From contig CM055107.1 in NCBI GenBank assembly GCA_029204225.1, positions 5,282,488 through 5,341,996 on the forward strand: a DNA stretch of 59,509 bases, given 5' to 3'. Below the pieces are notes generated by a model. The model did no database searches and was not told the DNA's origin. It saw only the letters and a list, made by a program, of their open reading frames with translations. How positions within the stretch are numbered: the first letter of the stretch is position 1; each line of letters begins with the position of its first letter. This document shows positions 32,841 to 45,328 of this stretch, piece after piece. Both the position numbers and the translations under genes were made by a program. This stretch comes from Diphasiastrum complanatum (taxonomy: Eukaryota; Streptophyta; Lycopodiopsida; Lycopodiales; Lycopodiaceae).

Positions 32841-33412
32841 CAATTGATAAGAAATTTTTGCCAGGTTCGCCTCTTGGCCCTCATGGATTTGTATAAGGTA
32901 CTGCAAGTTGGAGGGAGAGATAGTCGGATTCTTATCAATACAATAATTAATATCGCTTGCCCACTTGATAAATGTGACACAGCTAAAATCTTTCAAATAA
33001 GTCAATTTGTATCCTTTCGTATCCTGATAGATGGCCGCTTCACCTTGGAATACATCAAACCTGTGTGAAAACTTTTGGAAATCTGCAATTCTCTTGCCCT
33101 TCCGCACGTTCTCAATAGATAGCAATTTGAAACATTCTACATACATGTCTTTTGTTAGCTCAAAAGTCCGGTTTCTTATAGTGGGGGAACAAGACCCACC
33201 TCTGATCTTGAGACCATCCATCAGCTCGTTAAATATGTCATTAGCAAAACTGATCTACATATCTGATGCCGCTCAGCTTTAATACTTCTGTGCCTATCCG
33301 CCATTTCTTTAAGATGCAGTAGGCTAAAAATTTTGGCTGTTTGACCAATATTTACACTTTTGCTTAAAACTACACTTCTATCTATAAAAAGAATATTTTC
33401 ATTATATCTCAC
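32841..33412 (-). pseudogene. Unrecognised coiled-coil gene, copy 2, 5' part
   Basis: On the minus strand, reading from 33412, the frame gives LHLKEMADRHRSIKAERHQ, then after one frame change near 33222 NELMDGLKIRGGSCS, MYVECFKLLSI, AAIYQDTKGYKLTYLKD, ISPSNLQYLIQIHEGQ and AKISYQL, where G2 interrupts it. Copy 1 reads SIY.ETKGYKVSYLKD, ISASNFGYLLQSFDEE and ATISYQM at the same points. The motif ETKGYK.SYLKD/DTKGYKLTYLKD is the best marker of the family's N-terminal domain. The start codon is not certain. Confidence 0.6.
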
Positions 33413-36400
33413 TTATTTTCAAAATTAATTTCATGTTATATCTAGATTGCAATGCTAATATTTATGGTGTTACTTGAACTTAAGTTCATCATTGAAAAGA
33501 CATAATTACATTATGACAATAAACATTCAACCAAGAAAGAGTGAGAGTAATAATAGAATTAGAGACTCGACTATATGTTATGTGGCGAATATAATCATAA
33601 GGGTTATAGAGAGAATGAGCAAGAGTGAAACGTCTAGAGAGAGACTATAGAGAGAGAGAGTCAAAGGTGTGCACACATGTGTGGTTGTAAGATGTCGTTG
33701 AGGGATGGATTGTAGAAAGGAATAAATGTAGTGAAAAGTAGGTTCGCAATATATGCTTGGGTAGGTAGTTCTCCCCTAGGTGAAGTCTATGTCTACTAAG
33801 GGTGTAGTTATTCCAATCCAATTTCCTCTAATAGCATAATTTCTTCCCCTCGATTAACCCTTCTCTGATCCTAGTACTAAAACTAAGATTAGGTTGATCC
33901 AATACAAAAACTCTCAGACTTAAATCCTGATCAAATTTACTTCTATTCCAATCAAAATGAAATTAGTAATCTTTGACCTTTCACTGTACTACTTATAGAT
34001 AATGATTCAAATATCAAACATGTTCTAGTTCCAGATTGTCCACACAATCCCTAGAAAATTTCTCTTATTTGAAAAGTTCCAATTAGGTATCTTACTCTAA
34101 ATCTATCCGGAATTACTTTCAGAAAAATCTCATTTCTATACCACAGCTGTTTCTCTCCCGAAAACTATGCAACCCACAGATTTCCAAATAGAATTTTATC
34201 CCATCACTTCACCCCTCCTTTTAAAGAAATTAACAATTTCAATAAAAGTTAATTGGAAAGATGATATACGAAAATATCCAAATCAAAGAAAAGTCAATAA
34301 TAAGTGCTTCCACTAAAAGATTCACTCTATTACAACATGACTTTTCCTTCAAATATTTTCAACCTGAGTGACAGAAACTACCATTCTATCGAAATCCATT
34401 TATGCAAAAAGAGATATTCTAGGTTTAAGAAATTGAAACACTTTAACCTTAGAATTTATTTAAATTTCAAGTCTATTCATATAAGTACTCTAAAAAGCGA
34501 GAAATAGATTTGAGGGCTTCTGATTTTGTAAATGATGAGATACCACATTGGGATCTAGATTAAACCTCAAAATTTTTCAAAATACCCCACATTTGATCGA
34601 ATGGTTTTCTTTTTCCCATATCGCGACTAGGTACTAAAAACACACTATTGATCATCAGATCTTTACAGTCCTAGAATTTCCTTTCCAAAATTACTGATGT
34701 TCCATACCATCAGCTTTTCATTCTAGAAATTTTTCAATCGTCTTATCTGATATTCTAGAGATCCATTGATCATCTAGTTGTCCTATCATCCATATAGGAT
34801 ATTAGCTCTTGCTCCCAACACTAGAGAATCCATTTATTTGGATGACTTGCATGTCTATCAGATGGATACCACAATCCACACCTGATCTTGTGATCTAAAC
34901 AAAAGAATTAACATGGTTCAATATTACATTCTGATCCTTTTTTTGTTAATGATAAGCTTCGAATCCCTTTGGATCCAAGAGCATTAACTCTAGGAACAAG
35001 CTTCTATCCATTAGCAGATCCAATGTAATCCATGTATCAGATTCTACTTCTAACATCACAATTGACATCCAAAAATGCGGATAACCCAATGGTTACAAAG
35101 ATATTAGTTATGAATTTAATCCAAGAAATTAATATTTGGTATTAAGCAATTATTTACTAGGAATACCAAAATCCTAACTGTGAAATACATTTCCCGATCA
35201 CACTTACTACCACTGATGTCTACTCTTCTTTCCTCCTTAGAATTTTCAGTTCCCTGAAAATCTATTTCAGCTAAGGTACTAAGAAGACGTAACAACATTA
35301 GTAAATGTTTAAAATTAATTACTGTAGAAAAAAAGTCTGAAACAATTTCATTTCTATCCTATATGTGGGCTGAATAATTGATATACCAAAAATCATCTAC
35401 TAGTATGAAAAACACTACTAGTCTAATCTTTGAATATAATTCACCATAGGATTTAACTGAAAATGAAATCAGTTTTATACTTTTGATCAGTTTCTATCAA
35501 TTCCAAATTTTCTAATAAAATTGGATTGTTTTTTTCCTTTCATTTAACTGGCTTAAGATTTACTTTGTTAAAGTTGTCTGTAATTAAGAAAAAATACATA
35601 TAATTTGGACTCGAGTACTTCTTTTCATGTATTCAACACAAAAAAAATTTGTTGAATAAAGAATTACCTCCAAAATATTATCATTTTATTTCAATTAATT
35701 ACTTTAACAAGTATTTCAAAAGCTTTTGGTTTGTTCAATCTTAATGATCAAAATCATCAAGAACACAATAACCAACCCATTGGTGTTTCACCGATTTGAA
35801 AAGGAGAAAATCCAAAAACATAATTTAACTCCATTCACTGGGAGTACCAATACTCCAAAGTTAAATGGTTTAAATAGCATCGTACCAAAGAATCGAATTC
35901 CTAAACTGGGTATATGCCTGAGAACCATACCATTCTTCCCTTTCTGTCAAGATTGCCTTAAAAAAATTCATTTCCAAAACCGATTATCACAGCTTAACCA
36001 AAGGTCCAACAGTACTAAAGTTCCAAAAAAAAATTGGTTTAGCAAAAATGTCAAAGTGATAAAGTTAGAAAACATGCATATTGTTCCTAGAGAAAGGAAA
36101 TTCAAATTCCTTCAACTCCTGATACGAGAAACAATACAAAATCCAAGGCTAAATTTTGACAATCAAACACCAAGAAACCAAAATTTCTATAACTGGGTGT
36201 TAGTAGCTTGAATTTTCGGAGTTGTACTAGAAAACCGATTTCGATCCAACTCAAAGCTACCAAAATGTCCAAAATTCTTTTCAAGCCTTGATTAATTAGC
36301 ATATAACAGCAAACGGTTGGCCAATTCACCAAATTGCCAACCACTTATCATGCATCAGAACAACTTTAACCACCAAGCATAAGCATGCCAAAAGCCCAAA

Positions 36401-37858
36401 GATTAAGGTTTTAACAAAAAAAAACCATGGGCTCCCAAAAACAAACCCTAAATTTTTCCTTTAAAAAAAAATATTTTAGGGCCGGCTCCCTCATCTTCTT
36501 CATAGAGAGCACGAGCTTCCAACAAATCGAGAGAGAGAAAGCCTCCACCCATCAAGCATGCTTCAGCCATGACCACATTCGTTGGAGGAAAAGAGAAAGA
36601 GAGAGGGAGAACTCTCACTCAGGATTGTGCGCCTCACTTCTATGATCAAGGCATAGCTCGCAGCCGCTTTCCACCACTTCCTCTATCAAGTTCTGATCTG
36701 CAGCAAACATATAATTATTCTGCCTCCAAGTTTGAGACTGATCTGATGCCTACTGTTCATTTCAGGCGCTTCCCACGTTTCACCACGCTCTCATGGAAAC
36801 AGGTAAAAGCCACATAATTATTCTATGAGAATAATCCCACAGATGCATCTTCTATCCAAAATCCACAACAGGAGAGAGTATTCTCAACAATTTATGCACT
36901 CCGAGTTGATGGGAAGGGCGAGCTGTAGTTTGAAATACAGACAACATCAATCTCAGATTTCGGGAGTGAAAGACCTAAACATAGTCTTACAACTGTTTCA
37001 AAACCTGAATTTCAGGCAAAACAAAACCTGACCTCTTTCTTGCCAAAGGTGTTTTCTATCTGCATCAAATATGCAAACTCATACTGAGAAAATCTCAACT
37101 GGCAGAAACCAGCAGTCTTTTGGCTTTCAACAGTTATCCAAGGTATCAAAACTCAAAACGAGGTTGAGAGGAAGCTTACCTGTCTCTATTGTGGATCAAA
37201 ACAGGGTTACCACTCTCTTTCTGTCTCTATACTACACTGACTCTAAAGCTACTTCCAATAGATTTTCAGGTACAGAACAAAGAGAAGATCATGCAGGTCT
37301 TTTAACAAGGGAATAAAAATCCAGAACAGAGATTGTAAGATTGCTTCATAGCAGAGAATTGACAGCTTTTCAATTTCATTCTATGTCTTTGGTTAGCAAT
37401 GATCCAGGATTAAATAACTTCAATCCCCTCAAATGCAATGATTTGCTTCAAGAAACATCATCTCTAATTGCTTATACCTCCGGATAAATTGCCCTTTAAC
37501 AATCTATCATTAAACAGAATTAGTTATGCTTGAATCAAGTCTCCCAAAACATTATGAATCTTTGTAGACTATCAAAACTCTCTATGTTATGCAAATCTAT
37601 ACAGCAATCAAGTGATTCACTCTTGCCAATCATTCTACATGAATTGAAAACCTCCTCAAGAAAACAAAAAATTGAGAATGAATTTCTAGACTAATTCTTA
37701 GCATTTTTGTCAAAATTGTATGTGTAGAAGGGCACTCTACCACCAACTTTGAAAATCACCAAAAATTGAAAATTCCATTCCAATTTCCCTTGAGAAAACA
37801 GCACTCCAATCCACTGTAGAGCTTGTCTCCATCCCATCCAAGACCACATCTTAGCCGG
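33413..37858 (-). other. Decayed interior of minus-strand Gypsy element G3
   Basis: This lies inside (3' of, on the minus strand) the LTR and primer site at 37859-38330 and is most simply that element's leader and body. The first 1 kb after the primer site resembles the leaders of G1 and G2 in layout. No gag or pol motif was seen; chance frames such as 35726-36211 have no domain. Short GA-rich patches occur at 33640 and 36590. If coiled-coil copy 2 is a third reading frame of this element, it would sit in the expected downstream position. Confidence 0.45.
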
Positions 37859-38330
37859 GCTCTGATACCAATGTAAAGACCCTAAAGGATTGCCCCTAAG
37901 ATGAGGATAGGAGAACACAATAAGAGAGACTATAGAGCCAAACACCCAACCGATCTAGCCCCCAAGCCATGCCATGTGAAGCAAGAGGAGAAGAAAGAAA
38001 CTAGTAATCTAAACCCAATATGTCGACGAGAGAATCCCTACCTCATTATATAGAGAGTAGAGTCATGTGCATGAAACCATGCAACTCCCATGCAGGTCAA
38101 CTATATATAGATCACATCTCTTCATGCAGTCCTCCTGCCTATATATGTCACACAGACATGCAATACTCCATATGTCTCAATTAGAGTGTCTGGGTCCTCT
38201 CAAGGTAATTAGTCACAAATAGGCCTTCACATGGAATTAAATCACGACGTGACCAATAATCTCAAACACTGGAGGGCCGGCCTACCATATCAGGACTATT
38301 CCATATCCTTAACCGAATATGGCCATAACA
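37859..38330 (-). mobile_element. Gypsy element G3: primer site and 5' LTR
   Basis: The plus strand GCTCTGATACCA at 37859-37870 is the primer site on the minus strand. One base further, the LTR runs 37872-38330. On the minus strand it begins TGTTATGGCCATATTC and ends GGGTCTTTACA. The start resembles G1 (TGTTATGTCCATG). A TATATATAG at about 38104-38112 can serve as a TATA box. The 3' LTR was not found to the left, so the element is either truncated or extends through the nest. Confidence 0.85.
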
Positions 38331-38559
38331 TTGTCATATTGTTTTTTCAATCTATTTCAGAACTAAACTTCTGACTAAATCCATGTTTTGAATAATACCA
38401 CACACAAACCATTTCTAATCTCTTTGGTGGACTATACTCATTTCTGTATTTTTGTAAGTATGAACTAATTTATTAGATCTTGTTGGGCACAAGAACACTT
38501 AAGTTGTGATTATACTTAGCATAAATATTCTATTAGATTGTTTTTGAATCTAGCAGCCC

Positions 38560-38745
38560 ATTGTAGCGAGAGAGCTATTCCACAAATATTCCTGCTCTCT
38601 TCTTCGCTCATGTTCTTCATACTCCCTTGCCCCATCAAACATTAAGAGGTGTACCATGTGGGTCCATAGTCTAATACTTTGGCTTAATCTACCAACACAA
38701 TAGCATAGATCAGGTCTTGTGAAGGTTATATAAATGTCAACCAAC
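38560..38745 (-). pseudogene. Copia reverse transcriptase scrap
   Basis: The minus strand encodes VDIYITFTRPDLCYCVGRLSQ, the TRPDL..AVG block near the end of Copia reverse transcriptase. Nothing recognisable continues it on either side, so only about 60 coding bases are secure. Confidence 0.6.
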
Positions 38746-38779
38746 TACCTTCTTATAGAGAGTAATGTCCTCAAAGGAT

Positions 38780-39480
38780 CTTTAATTACCTCTTATAGTG
38801 AGCTTTACATTTGACTCCATAGGTGTATCACAAGGCTAAGAATCTACCATATGAAATCTAATACCATTACTTGGCTATACACCAGGCTATCTAACATTGC
38901 CTCGAAGGTAGATGCACTAGTGTTGCCATTCCTATAAACATATTTTAAAGGAAGTCTACATTTAAGAGCAAACGAAATCTCCATGGATATGCGCCAATGA
39001 TGCTCTCTTCACTGATCAAATAACGAATATGCAACTCTAACAACCAAATGGCTGTGCTGCCTAAGATATGCTCTCCATCACTAAGTAGCTCCCTAAACTC
39101 CACGGAAAATCGACGATGATTCACCATCAAGTTCATTATCTGCACATACACACAGGTGGCCAACTGTTATTAGATGACATACAAAATCCAATCTACAAAT
39201 AACAAATAAAAGAATATGCGACACGATGTGACTAAAATGTAATTTTTATCATGTATGTTTAGAAATAATGTTCCATATAATGTGTTGTAACAATGAAAAT
39301 TGTGAGTATTGTTTATAAACATAAAGATGCATGCTTATAAAACATGACAAACCATTAAGTCAATATACAAAGTGAAGCAAATACCTTGTTCAAAAATGAT
39401 TGTTTGCTTCGCCATTAACTGCGTCTGTTTGTTGTGTGACACGGGCTATGCTACAACTTCCACGGGTTATATTTTTTTAG
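38780..39480. other. Unidentified sequence, partly repeated at 51.5 kb
   Basis: A block near 38870-38940 (TACTTGGCTATACACCAGG) recurs in diverged form at 51500-51580 (TACTTGGGCATACACCAGG). The minus strand has a 72-codon frame at 38945-39163 with no known domain. It may be a relic of a gene or an element shared by both sites. Confidence 0.3.
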
Positions 39481-39659
39481 GTGGACTGACAGGAGAAGGG
39501 GGGAACATATGGGGTGGGCGGAGTGCGGGTGTGCTCCCTAATGATTAAGAGCAAGTTGTTTGGGCAAGAGGCCGATGGTTTAAGTGCTCGGGGGAGATGG
39601 GTGGGTGGGTTTTGTCATGTGACAAAAAAGGGCAAGGGAGTTAAAAACAGATATGCTCT

Positions 39660-39715
39660 CGCCCTTAAAAATCTTAGTTTTTTTTTTGGGGGGGTAGGGG
39701 GGGGGGGGGGGGTCT
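39660..39715 (+). repeat. Poly-T then poly-G tract
   Basis: Nine to ten T are followed by G-runs of 6 and 15 (about 39688-39711). The G-runs could form a quadruplex on the plus strand. Confidence 0.85.
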
Positions 39716-39962
39716 TTCTTGATGGGAACTTTTTTTCTTGTCTCCTTTTATAAAAAATAAAACTTAGTTTATGAGGAGCCAAAAAACCCCTTCACTTTTT
39801 TTGTTTCATGGGAAGTGGGGGTTCACAATTTTAAGAGGCTTTACGTTCATATTTTTTTATGAGGGGCTTACGTTTTAAAGGGGAGGTGTTTTACTTTTAA
39901 GAGAAAGTGTGTGTGTATGTGGGGGGGAGTATATATCGATATATCTATTTTTAATGGCCTTG

Positions 39963-39972
<10 letters not shown>

Positions 39973-40023
<51 letters not shown>

Positions 40024-40094
40024 AACATTTTAACCTTCTTAATTTTTTTTAAGCGAATGGAGAGACCTTCCTCCCTTTATGAGTGGTTGGTCAG

Positions 40095-40139
<45 letters not shown>

Positions 40140-40237
40140 AGAGAGAGCCCGTGGGAGGGAAGGAAGGAGAAAAAAAGGACTCTAGACTTTATATTTCATA
40201 CAATATACCTCATTCACAAAAAGATTTTTATATGAAG

Positions 40238-40301
<64 letters not shown>

Positions 40302-40445
40302 ATTCAATGTATCGGTGGAAGCACACACACACACACACACACAACGAACACGTGCACACACACACACACACATAGGCACACACACGCACACATACCCATT
40401 GTGTGTATGTGTGTGCGCGCACGCGCGTGTGCACACGCACATGTG
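39973..40445. repeat. Cluster of (CA)n and (TG)n microsatellites
   Basis: (CA)n at 39976-40022, (TG)n at 40098-40135, (TG)n at 40239-40288 running into CGCGCGCGCACGCA, (CA)n at 40321-40343, 40356-40371 and 40377-40389, then GTGTGTATGTGTGTGCGCGCACGCGCGTGTGCACACGCACATGTG in pieces to 40445. The tract is almost all alternating purine-pyrimidine. Frames through it (poly Cys-Val, Thr-His) are artefacts. Confidence 0.95.
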
Positions 40446-40995
40446 TTCCAAATCCTCCCTCCCCCCTATTTTTCTCTTCTTATTATCTCTTTTGCTCCCG
40501 ATTTAGGAGTTAAAGTTAGTGAATTTGGGATTGTGGTTAAACATTCCTGAAAATGGTGGGCCAAAATAGGGATTTGAAGGATGGAAAAAAAAAAAAAAAA
40601 CAGTTTAAACTAGTCAAAAAAAATTTATGTTCGTGATTTATGGGTAAAACTTTGGTAATTCAAAATAAATAAGAAAGCCATGTAATAAAGATTATTGGCT
40701 AAAGTTTAAAGCACATTGAAGTGTGTGAATAAAATAAAACCTTAACTTCAAACTTCAAATATTTGAATCTAGAGAAAAATATTTGAATTTAGTGACTGGG
40801 AGGGAGGGGGTGGGGAATCTTTTTGGGGCCCACCCCTCAATGCACACAGTGTGCAAATGTATGGAGGTATGCACTTTCCGCATACATGCATTCCCCTCCC
40901 CATCATTTTTAGTTAAGAAAATGTGTATGCATGGGTGAGGAAAGGAGGATGCATGGGTGCACCCATACACATGCACACCACATGCACACAAATAG

Positions 40996-40996
<1 letters not shown>

Positions 40997-41045
<49 letters not shown>
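40997..41045. repeat. (TA)n microsatellite
   Basis: About 24 uninterrupted TA dinucleotides. Confidence 0.95.
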
Positions 41046-41048
<3 letters not shown>

Positions 41049-41359
41049 TGGGCTAGCCCGTCGTTGATGGGCGGCTGACAATTTGGATGATGGCTTGTGG
41101 TCGAGACGTGTGGATGATGCTCAGTGTGGACGATTGATGATCTACTGAGTCATCATGCCCCTCCCCGTGGTCTGTGGCACAACATTCTTTTCATTTTCAA
41201 TTTTTTTTGTGAAAATACGCATTGCGCGTGTCCCTCCATGTTGTCGAGAGAGTGGAAAATGTAAAGGGAGTTTGTGCCAAGGGGGTTTGTGTAAAGGGGG
41301 TTCAGCCTTTCTCGTGGAAAGTCTGATAATTTAAAAAATCCTTAGAGTGCCCTTCAAAT

Positions 41360-41697
41360 TTAGTGAAATCCTTGCCACATGGCAAGCTACGTAGGCCTGC
41401 CACGTGGACAAGCTTGGGACTGTCCATGTGGCAAGCCACGTAGGCCTACCATAGGCTTGTGTGGCATGCCACATGGCCTACCATAGGCTTGTGTAGTAGG
41501 CCACATAGGCCTACTATCTAGCAAGCTTATCATAGGTTGCCACATGGCAAGTCAGGTAAGCTTGCCACATGGCAAATCATGCAAGCTTGGGATTTGCCAC
41601 ATGGCAATCCATGTTAGATTACCATAGGCTTGTGCAGCAAGCCAACAGAGCTCTACCATATAGGTTTGAGTGGATCCAAAGAAAGAGATATAGAGAG
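41360..41697. repeat. CACGTAGGCCTACCATAGGC repeat array, left part
   Basis: Degenerate copies of blocks such as GCCACATGGCAAGC, CACGTAGGCCT and CCATAGGCTTGTG alternate at 30-45-bp spacing. The array ends in TAGGTTTGAGTGGATCC...GAGATATAGAGAGGTGGG, which is the boundary block seen again at 47955, 48265 and 48700. The Copia element at 41703 inserted in that block, and the array resumes at 47435. Confidence 0.85.
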
Positions 41698-41702
41698 GTG
41701 GG

Positions 41703-42350
41703 TGTGAAAGATTCAACTAGTTTCATCACATTTTACAGTATTTTCATATTTGGCATATTGAGGCCAAAACTTGTTTTAGACTTAGAGGTTGACTTTTCAA
41801 AGTTCATTAGTCTAAATGTCATTTGAATAAACACTTTTTGAAAGTGTGGGAAAGATAGAATGCGAGTTTGAGTAGATTCAATTTGAATAAGTTGGGTACA
41901 TTGAATCTAGACCCAAAATTGGTAGGGTTAGCATTTTGGTGGGAAAGCCAAGTGGCCAAATAGGGTTTGGACCTGCTATAAAAGGATGTAACTCGTGGAG
42001 AGAGTCATCTTCTCTCTTCTCTATCTCATTTCATGCTTATACATGGTTCTCTTGGGTTCTACTATTCATTGGTGTACTATCTTGGTGATTGCTTGCAATT
42101 CTATGTGTAGAATGATCTATATTTGTTATTTTTAGATCCACACGTGTGAAATACAGTAGCTTGCTAGTTTTGTACGGACAACAACAGTACATAATCGATT
42201 CATTCAAGTTTGATCAAGTTCTATTAGTGTTTGCATCTCAAATTGTGTGCAGATGCTAATTTTTCTACATTGGTGAAATTGGTAGTGTATTTCTCTTTCT
42301 AACCAAAGATCATTCAAGTAGATTGGATCTTAAGGATCTGAAATCTTTCA
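41703..42350 (+). repeat. Copia 5' LTR
   Basis: It starts TGTGAAAGATTCAAC and ends ATCTTTCA. The promoter is visible: TATA box CTATAAAAGG at 41977-41986, then a CT-rich initiator stretch. 648 bp. Confidence 0.95.
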
Positions 42351-42952
42351 CATGGTATCAGAGCTTGTGTTTCAGGTTATGAAGGAGGAAATCAGATTTA
42401 TCAATGATTTGGTGAAGATATCAAGTCTAGAGCATGCTAGAGAGGATTCTACACCAAAATCGGATTTTTTGCTTTTGTAGATTGGATCTTTTGTAGATCA
42501 AAACACTAAATAGGTCAATATACTTGTTCAATTCCGTTTTTTGAATTCACATGCTGGATTTGGCCGATTTTTTGATCATTGGTTCAGCCTAAGTGGTGGC
42601 TTATAGATTGCATATCAAATTTTCAGCATTTGCATGTAGATTTGGAATAGTCAATTTTTTGTGATTTTGTCAAAACCCTAATTTTGATTGGATCTCTAGA
42701 TAGTGAGGTTGCTGGACTTCATTTGAGTGTGTTTCAATTTTAGGAAGTGGCAAAAGTCATTAGATTGAGGATAGATCATAGGTTGATCAAGATTCCATGA
42801 TTTTATGTGTTGATTTGCTTGGATAAGTGCTAGAAGAGAATTTGTGAGATAGTTTCATTTCTTGGTGATTTCTTTTGAAAGCATTTGTTGTTATTCAAAG
42901 GAGTGCTTTGTGCATTGAAGCAGGTTGAAAGAGAAGATTAGGTCATTGCTAC
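42351..42952 (+). other. Copia primer-binding site and leader
   Basis: CA spacer, then TGGTATCAGAGC (42353-42364) and about 590 bases of AT-rich untranslated leader up to the gag ATG at 42953. Confidence 0.9.
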
Positions 42953-45328
42953 ATGGCAACCTCAATTGGAGTCATGTTGGAAGCCAATGATAGGCTTACC
43001 TCAAGTAACTATTCATTATGGAAAGTGAGGATGGAGTCACTTCTTGAGATGAATGATGTTCTGGATATTGTTGTAGGTTTGGAGGAGAGACCAGCAACAC
43101 AACAAGATCAATTGAGGTATGACAAGAGGGCCAAGAAGGCTTTACACATGATAAAGATGAATGTTACCAATGAACTTCTCAAGGAAGTTGGTAAGTGCAC
43201 ATCATCTTTGGAAGCTTGGAATTCATTGAAGAAGCTTTATGAATCCAAGTCTACTTCTAGAGTGTTGACTCTAAGAAGGCAAATCTTTTCTTGTTTGCAA
43301 AAGAATGAAGAAAGTCCAAGTACTTTTGTTTTGAGAATGAAAGCATTGAATGATGAGTTAGCTTGCATAGATGAAAGCATTAAGGAAGGAGATCTTATTC
43401 AAGTGATTCTTAATGGCTTGTTGGATGCTCATGCTAACATTGTTCAAAGTATTGCTATTCAAAAGACTTTGCCATGTTTGATGGATCTTGAAGAGATCTT
43501 GATCAATGAGGAATATAGGCTTCAAGCAAGAGGTGGATCTACATCGACACTTCAAGAGGATGCTATGTTCACAAAGGGCAAATTCAAGGGCAAAACCAAA
43601 AGCAAGTGGTCTAAAGGGCAAGATCAAGTGGATGCTTCTTCAAGTGGCAAAAAGAATGATAGATCAAAGCTCAAGTGCTTCTATTGTGGCATCAAAGGAC
43701 ACTTTGCAAGTGAGTGCTACAAGAAGAAGAGAGATCAAGGAGACAAGCAAGGTAATCTTACTCTTGATGAGAATGGTTTGGATGTGCAAGATGCAAATGA
43801 TGATGCTTTTGTGATGTCTTCATGTATGCTTGCTAATGATAGAGATCTAGATCCTTGGTGGATTGATAGTGGAGCAAGTTCACACATGACCTTTCACAAA
43901 GAGTACTTCACTTCCTTGTTGGCATATGGAGATGACAAGAGGGTGATCTACACGGCCAATGATGGTGAGTGTGCAATCAAAGGGATTGGCACAATTCCTA
44001 TTTCTCTCTCTACAAATAGAAGTGTTCATTTGGAGGATGTCTTGTTTATTTCATCTATTACCAAGAATTTGCTTAGTGTGAGTCAAATGCTAAGTAAGGG
44101 CCTCAAGGTGGAGTTTGATGGAGATGCTTGTTTGATCAAAAGGAAGGATGTCTTGATTGGAAAAGATAAAAGGCAAGGGAAGTTGTTCAAACTTGATGCT
44201 TGTGTTATTGCTAACCAAGTTGGATGTGTTGCAAGGGAGCAAATTTCTATTCAAGAGGTTTGGCACAAAAGGATGGGACACCTCAACTTCAAGTCATTGG
44301 AGGTAATGACAAGGAAGAAGGTTGTGATTGGTCTTCCAAGTTCCTTAAGTAATGACAAGCATGTTTGTGAGTCTTGTGCTTTGTCTAAGTCACATAGACT
44401 ACCTTATACTAGATCTATTTCTAGATTTACAAAGCCTTTTCAACTTGTACATTCGGATATTCATGGATTTACTACAATTAGCAATAGTGGAGCTAAGATG
44501 TATGTAACATTCATTGATGATTTTAGTAGATTTTGTTGGATCTATCTACTAAAGAGCAAGGATGAAGTGTATGATGTCTTTGTCAAGTTCAAGAATGCAA
44601 GGGAGAACCAATTTTCCACAAAGATCAAGTGCTTGAGAGGTGACAATGGTGGTGAGTACATATCTAACAAGTTCAAGGCCTTTTGTGATGAGCATGGGAT
44701 CAAGAGGGAGTATACAACATCAAGGACCCCACAACAAAATGGAGTGGCTGAAAGGAAGAATAGAACTTTATGTGAAAGTGCTAAAGCTATGAGGTTAAGT
44801 GCTAATCTTGAAAAACCATTTTGGGATCAAACTTTGTTGTGTGCCAATTTCTTGTGCAATAGGTGGCCGAGTACTATTTTGGATGGAAGGACACCTTTTG
44901 AGATGCTATTCAAGAGGAGGCCGAGTGTCAACTTTCTAAGAACCTTTGGATGCACATGCTATATCAACATTACTCTTTATGATAGGACCAAGGAGGATCC
45001 ATCTTCAAGAAGAGGTATTTTTGTTGGATATAGTGAGGTGAGTAAAGCCTACAAGGTTTACATTCCTTCTACTAACAAAGTGATTGTTGGTAGAGATGTC
45101 ATTTTTGATGAGGGAAACATTCCAAAGGTGTCTTCAAGCATGATTGATGGTAAAGTAGATGGATCTAACATTCTTGATGTTGATGAGAAGGATCCTACTT
45201 TGGATGGTGGTGATGATGGACCTTCATCAAGTCAAAAGCCAAGGAGAACATCAAGAGAAAGACAAGTACCTTCAAGGCTCACATATGATCAAAAGGATAA
45301 GCAACTGGAAATTATGTTGCTTTCCTAA
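42953..45328 (+). pseudogene. Copia gag-protease-integrase
   Basis: A 791-codon open frame. The UBN2-type gag occupies about residues 1-200 (NYSLWKVRMESLLE, RYDKRAKKALHMIKM). The zinc knuckle CFYCGIKGHFASEC is at about 242-255. The protease active site is at about 304 (WWIDSGASSHMT). The pre-integrase zinc region (HKRMGHLNF) is near 440. The integrase triad is Asp in HSDIHGF (about 502), Asp in LRGDNGGEY (about 563) and Glu in NGVAERKNR (about 599). It ends early: in QLEIMLLS a single missing A near 45311 shifts the frame, since the next frame continues YVAFLTSLDDPTS as Copia polyproteins do. Up to that point everything needed for capsid, processing and integration looks intact. Confidence 0.95.

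Noticed and set aside
35726-36211. 161-codon plus-strand frame
   Set aside because: No domain, high Asn/Lys/Pro content typical of AT-rich non-coding DNA, and it lies in the decayed interior of a minus-strand Gypsy element.
40079-40550. Frames rich in Cys-Val and Thr-His over the CA/TG cluster
   Set aside because: Dinucleotide artefacts, overlapping on both strands.
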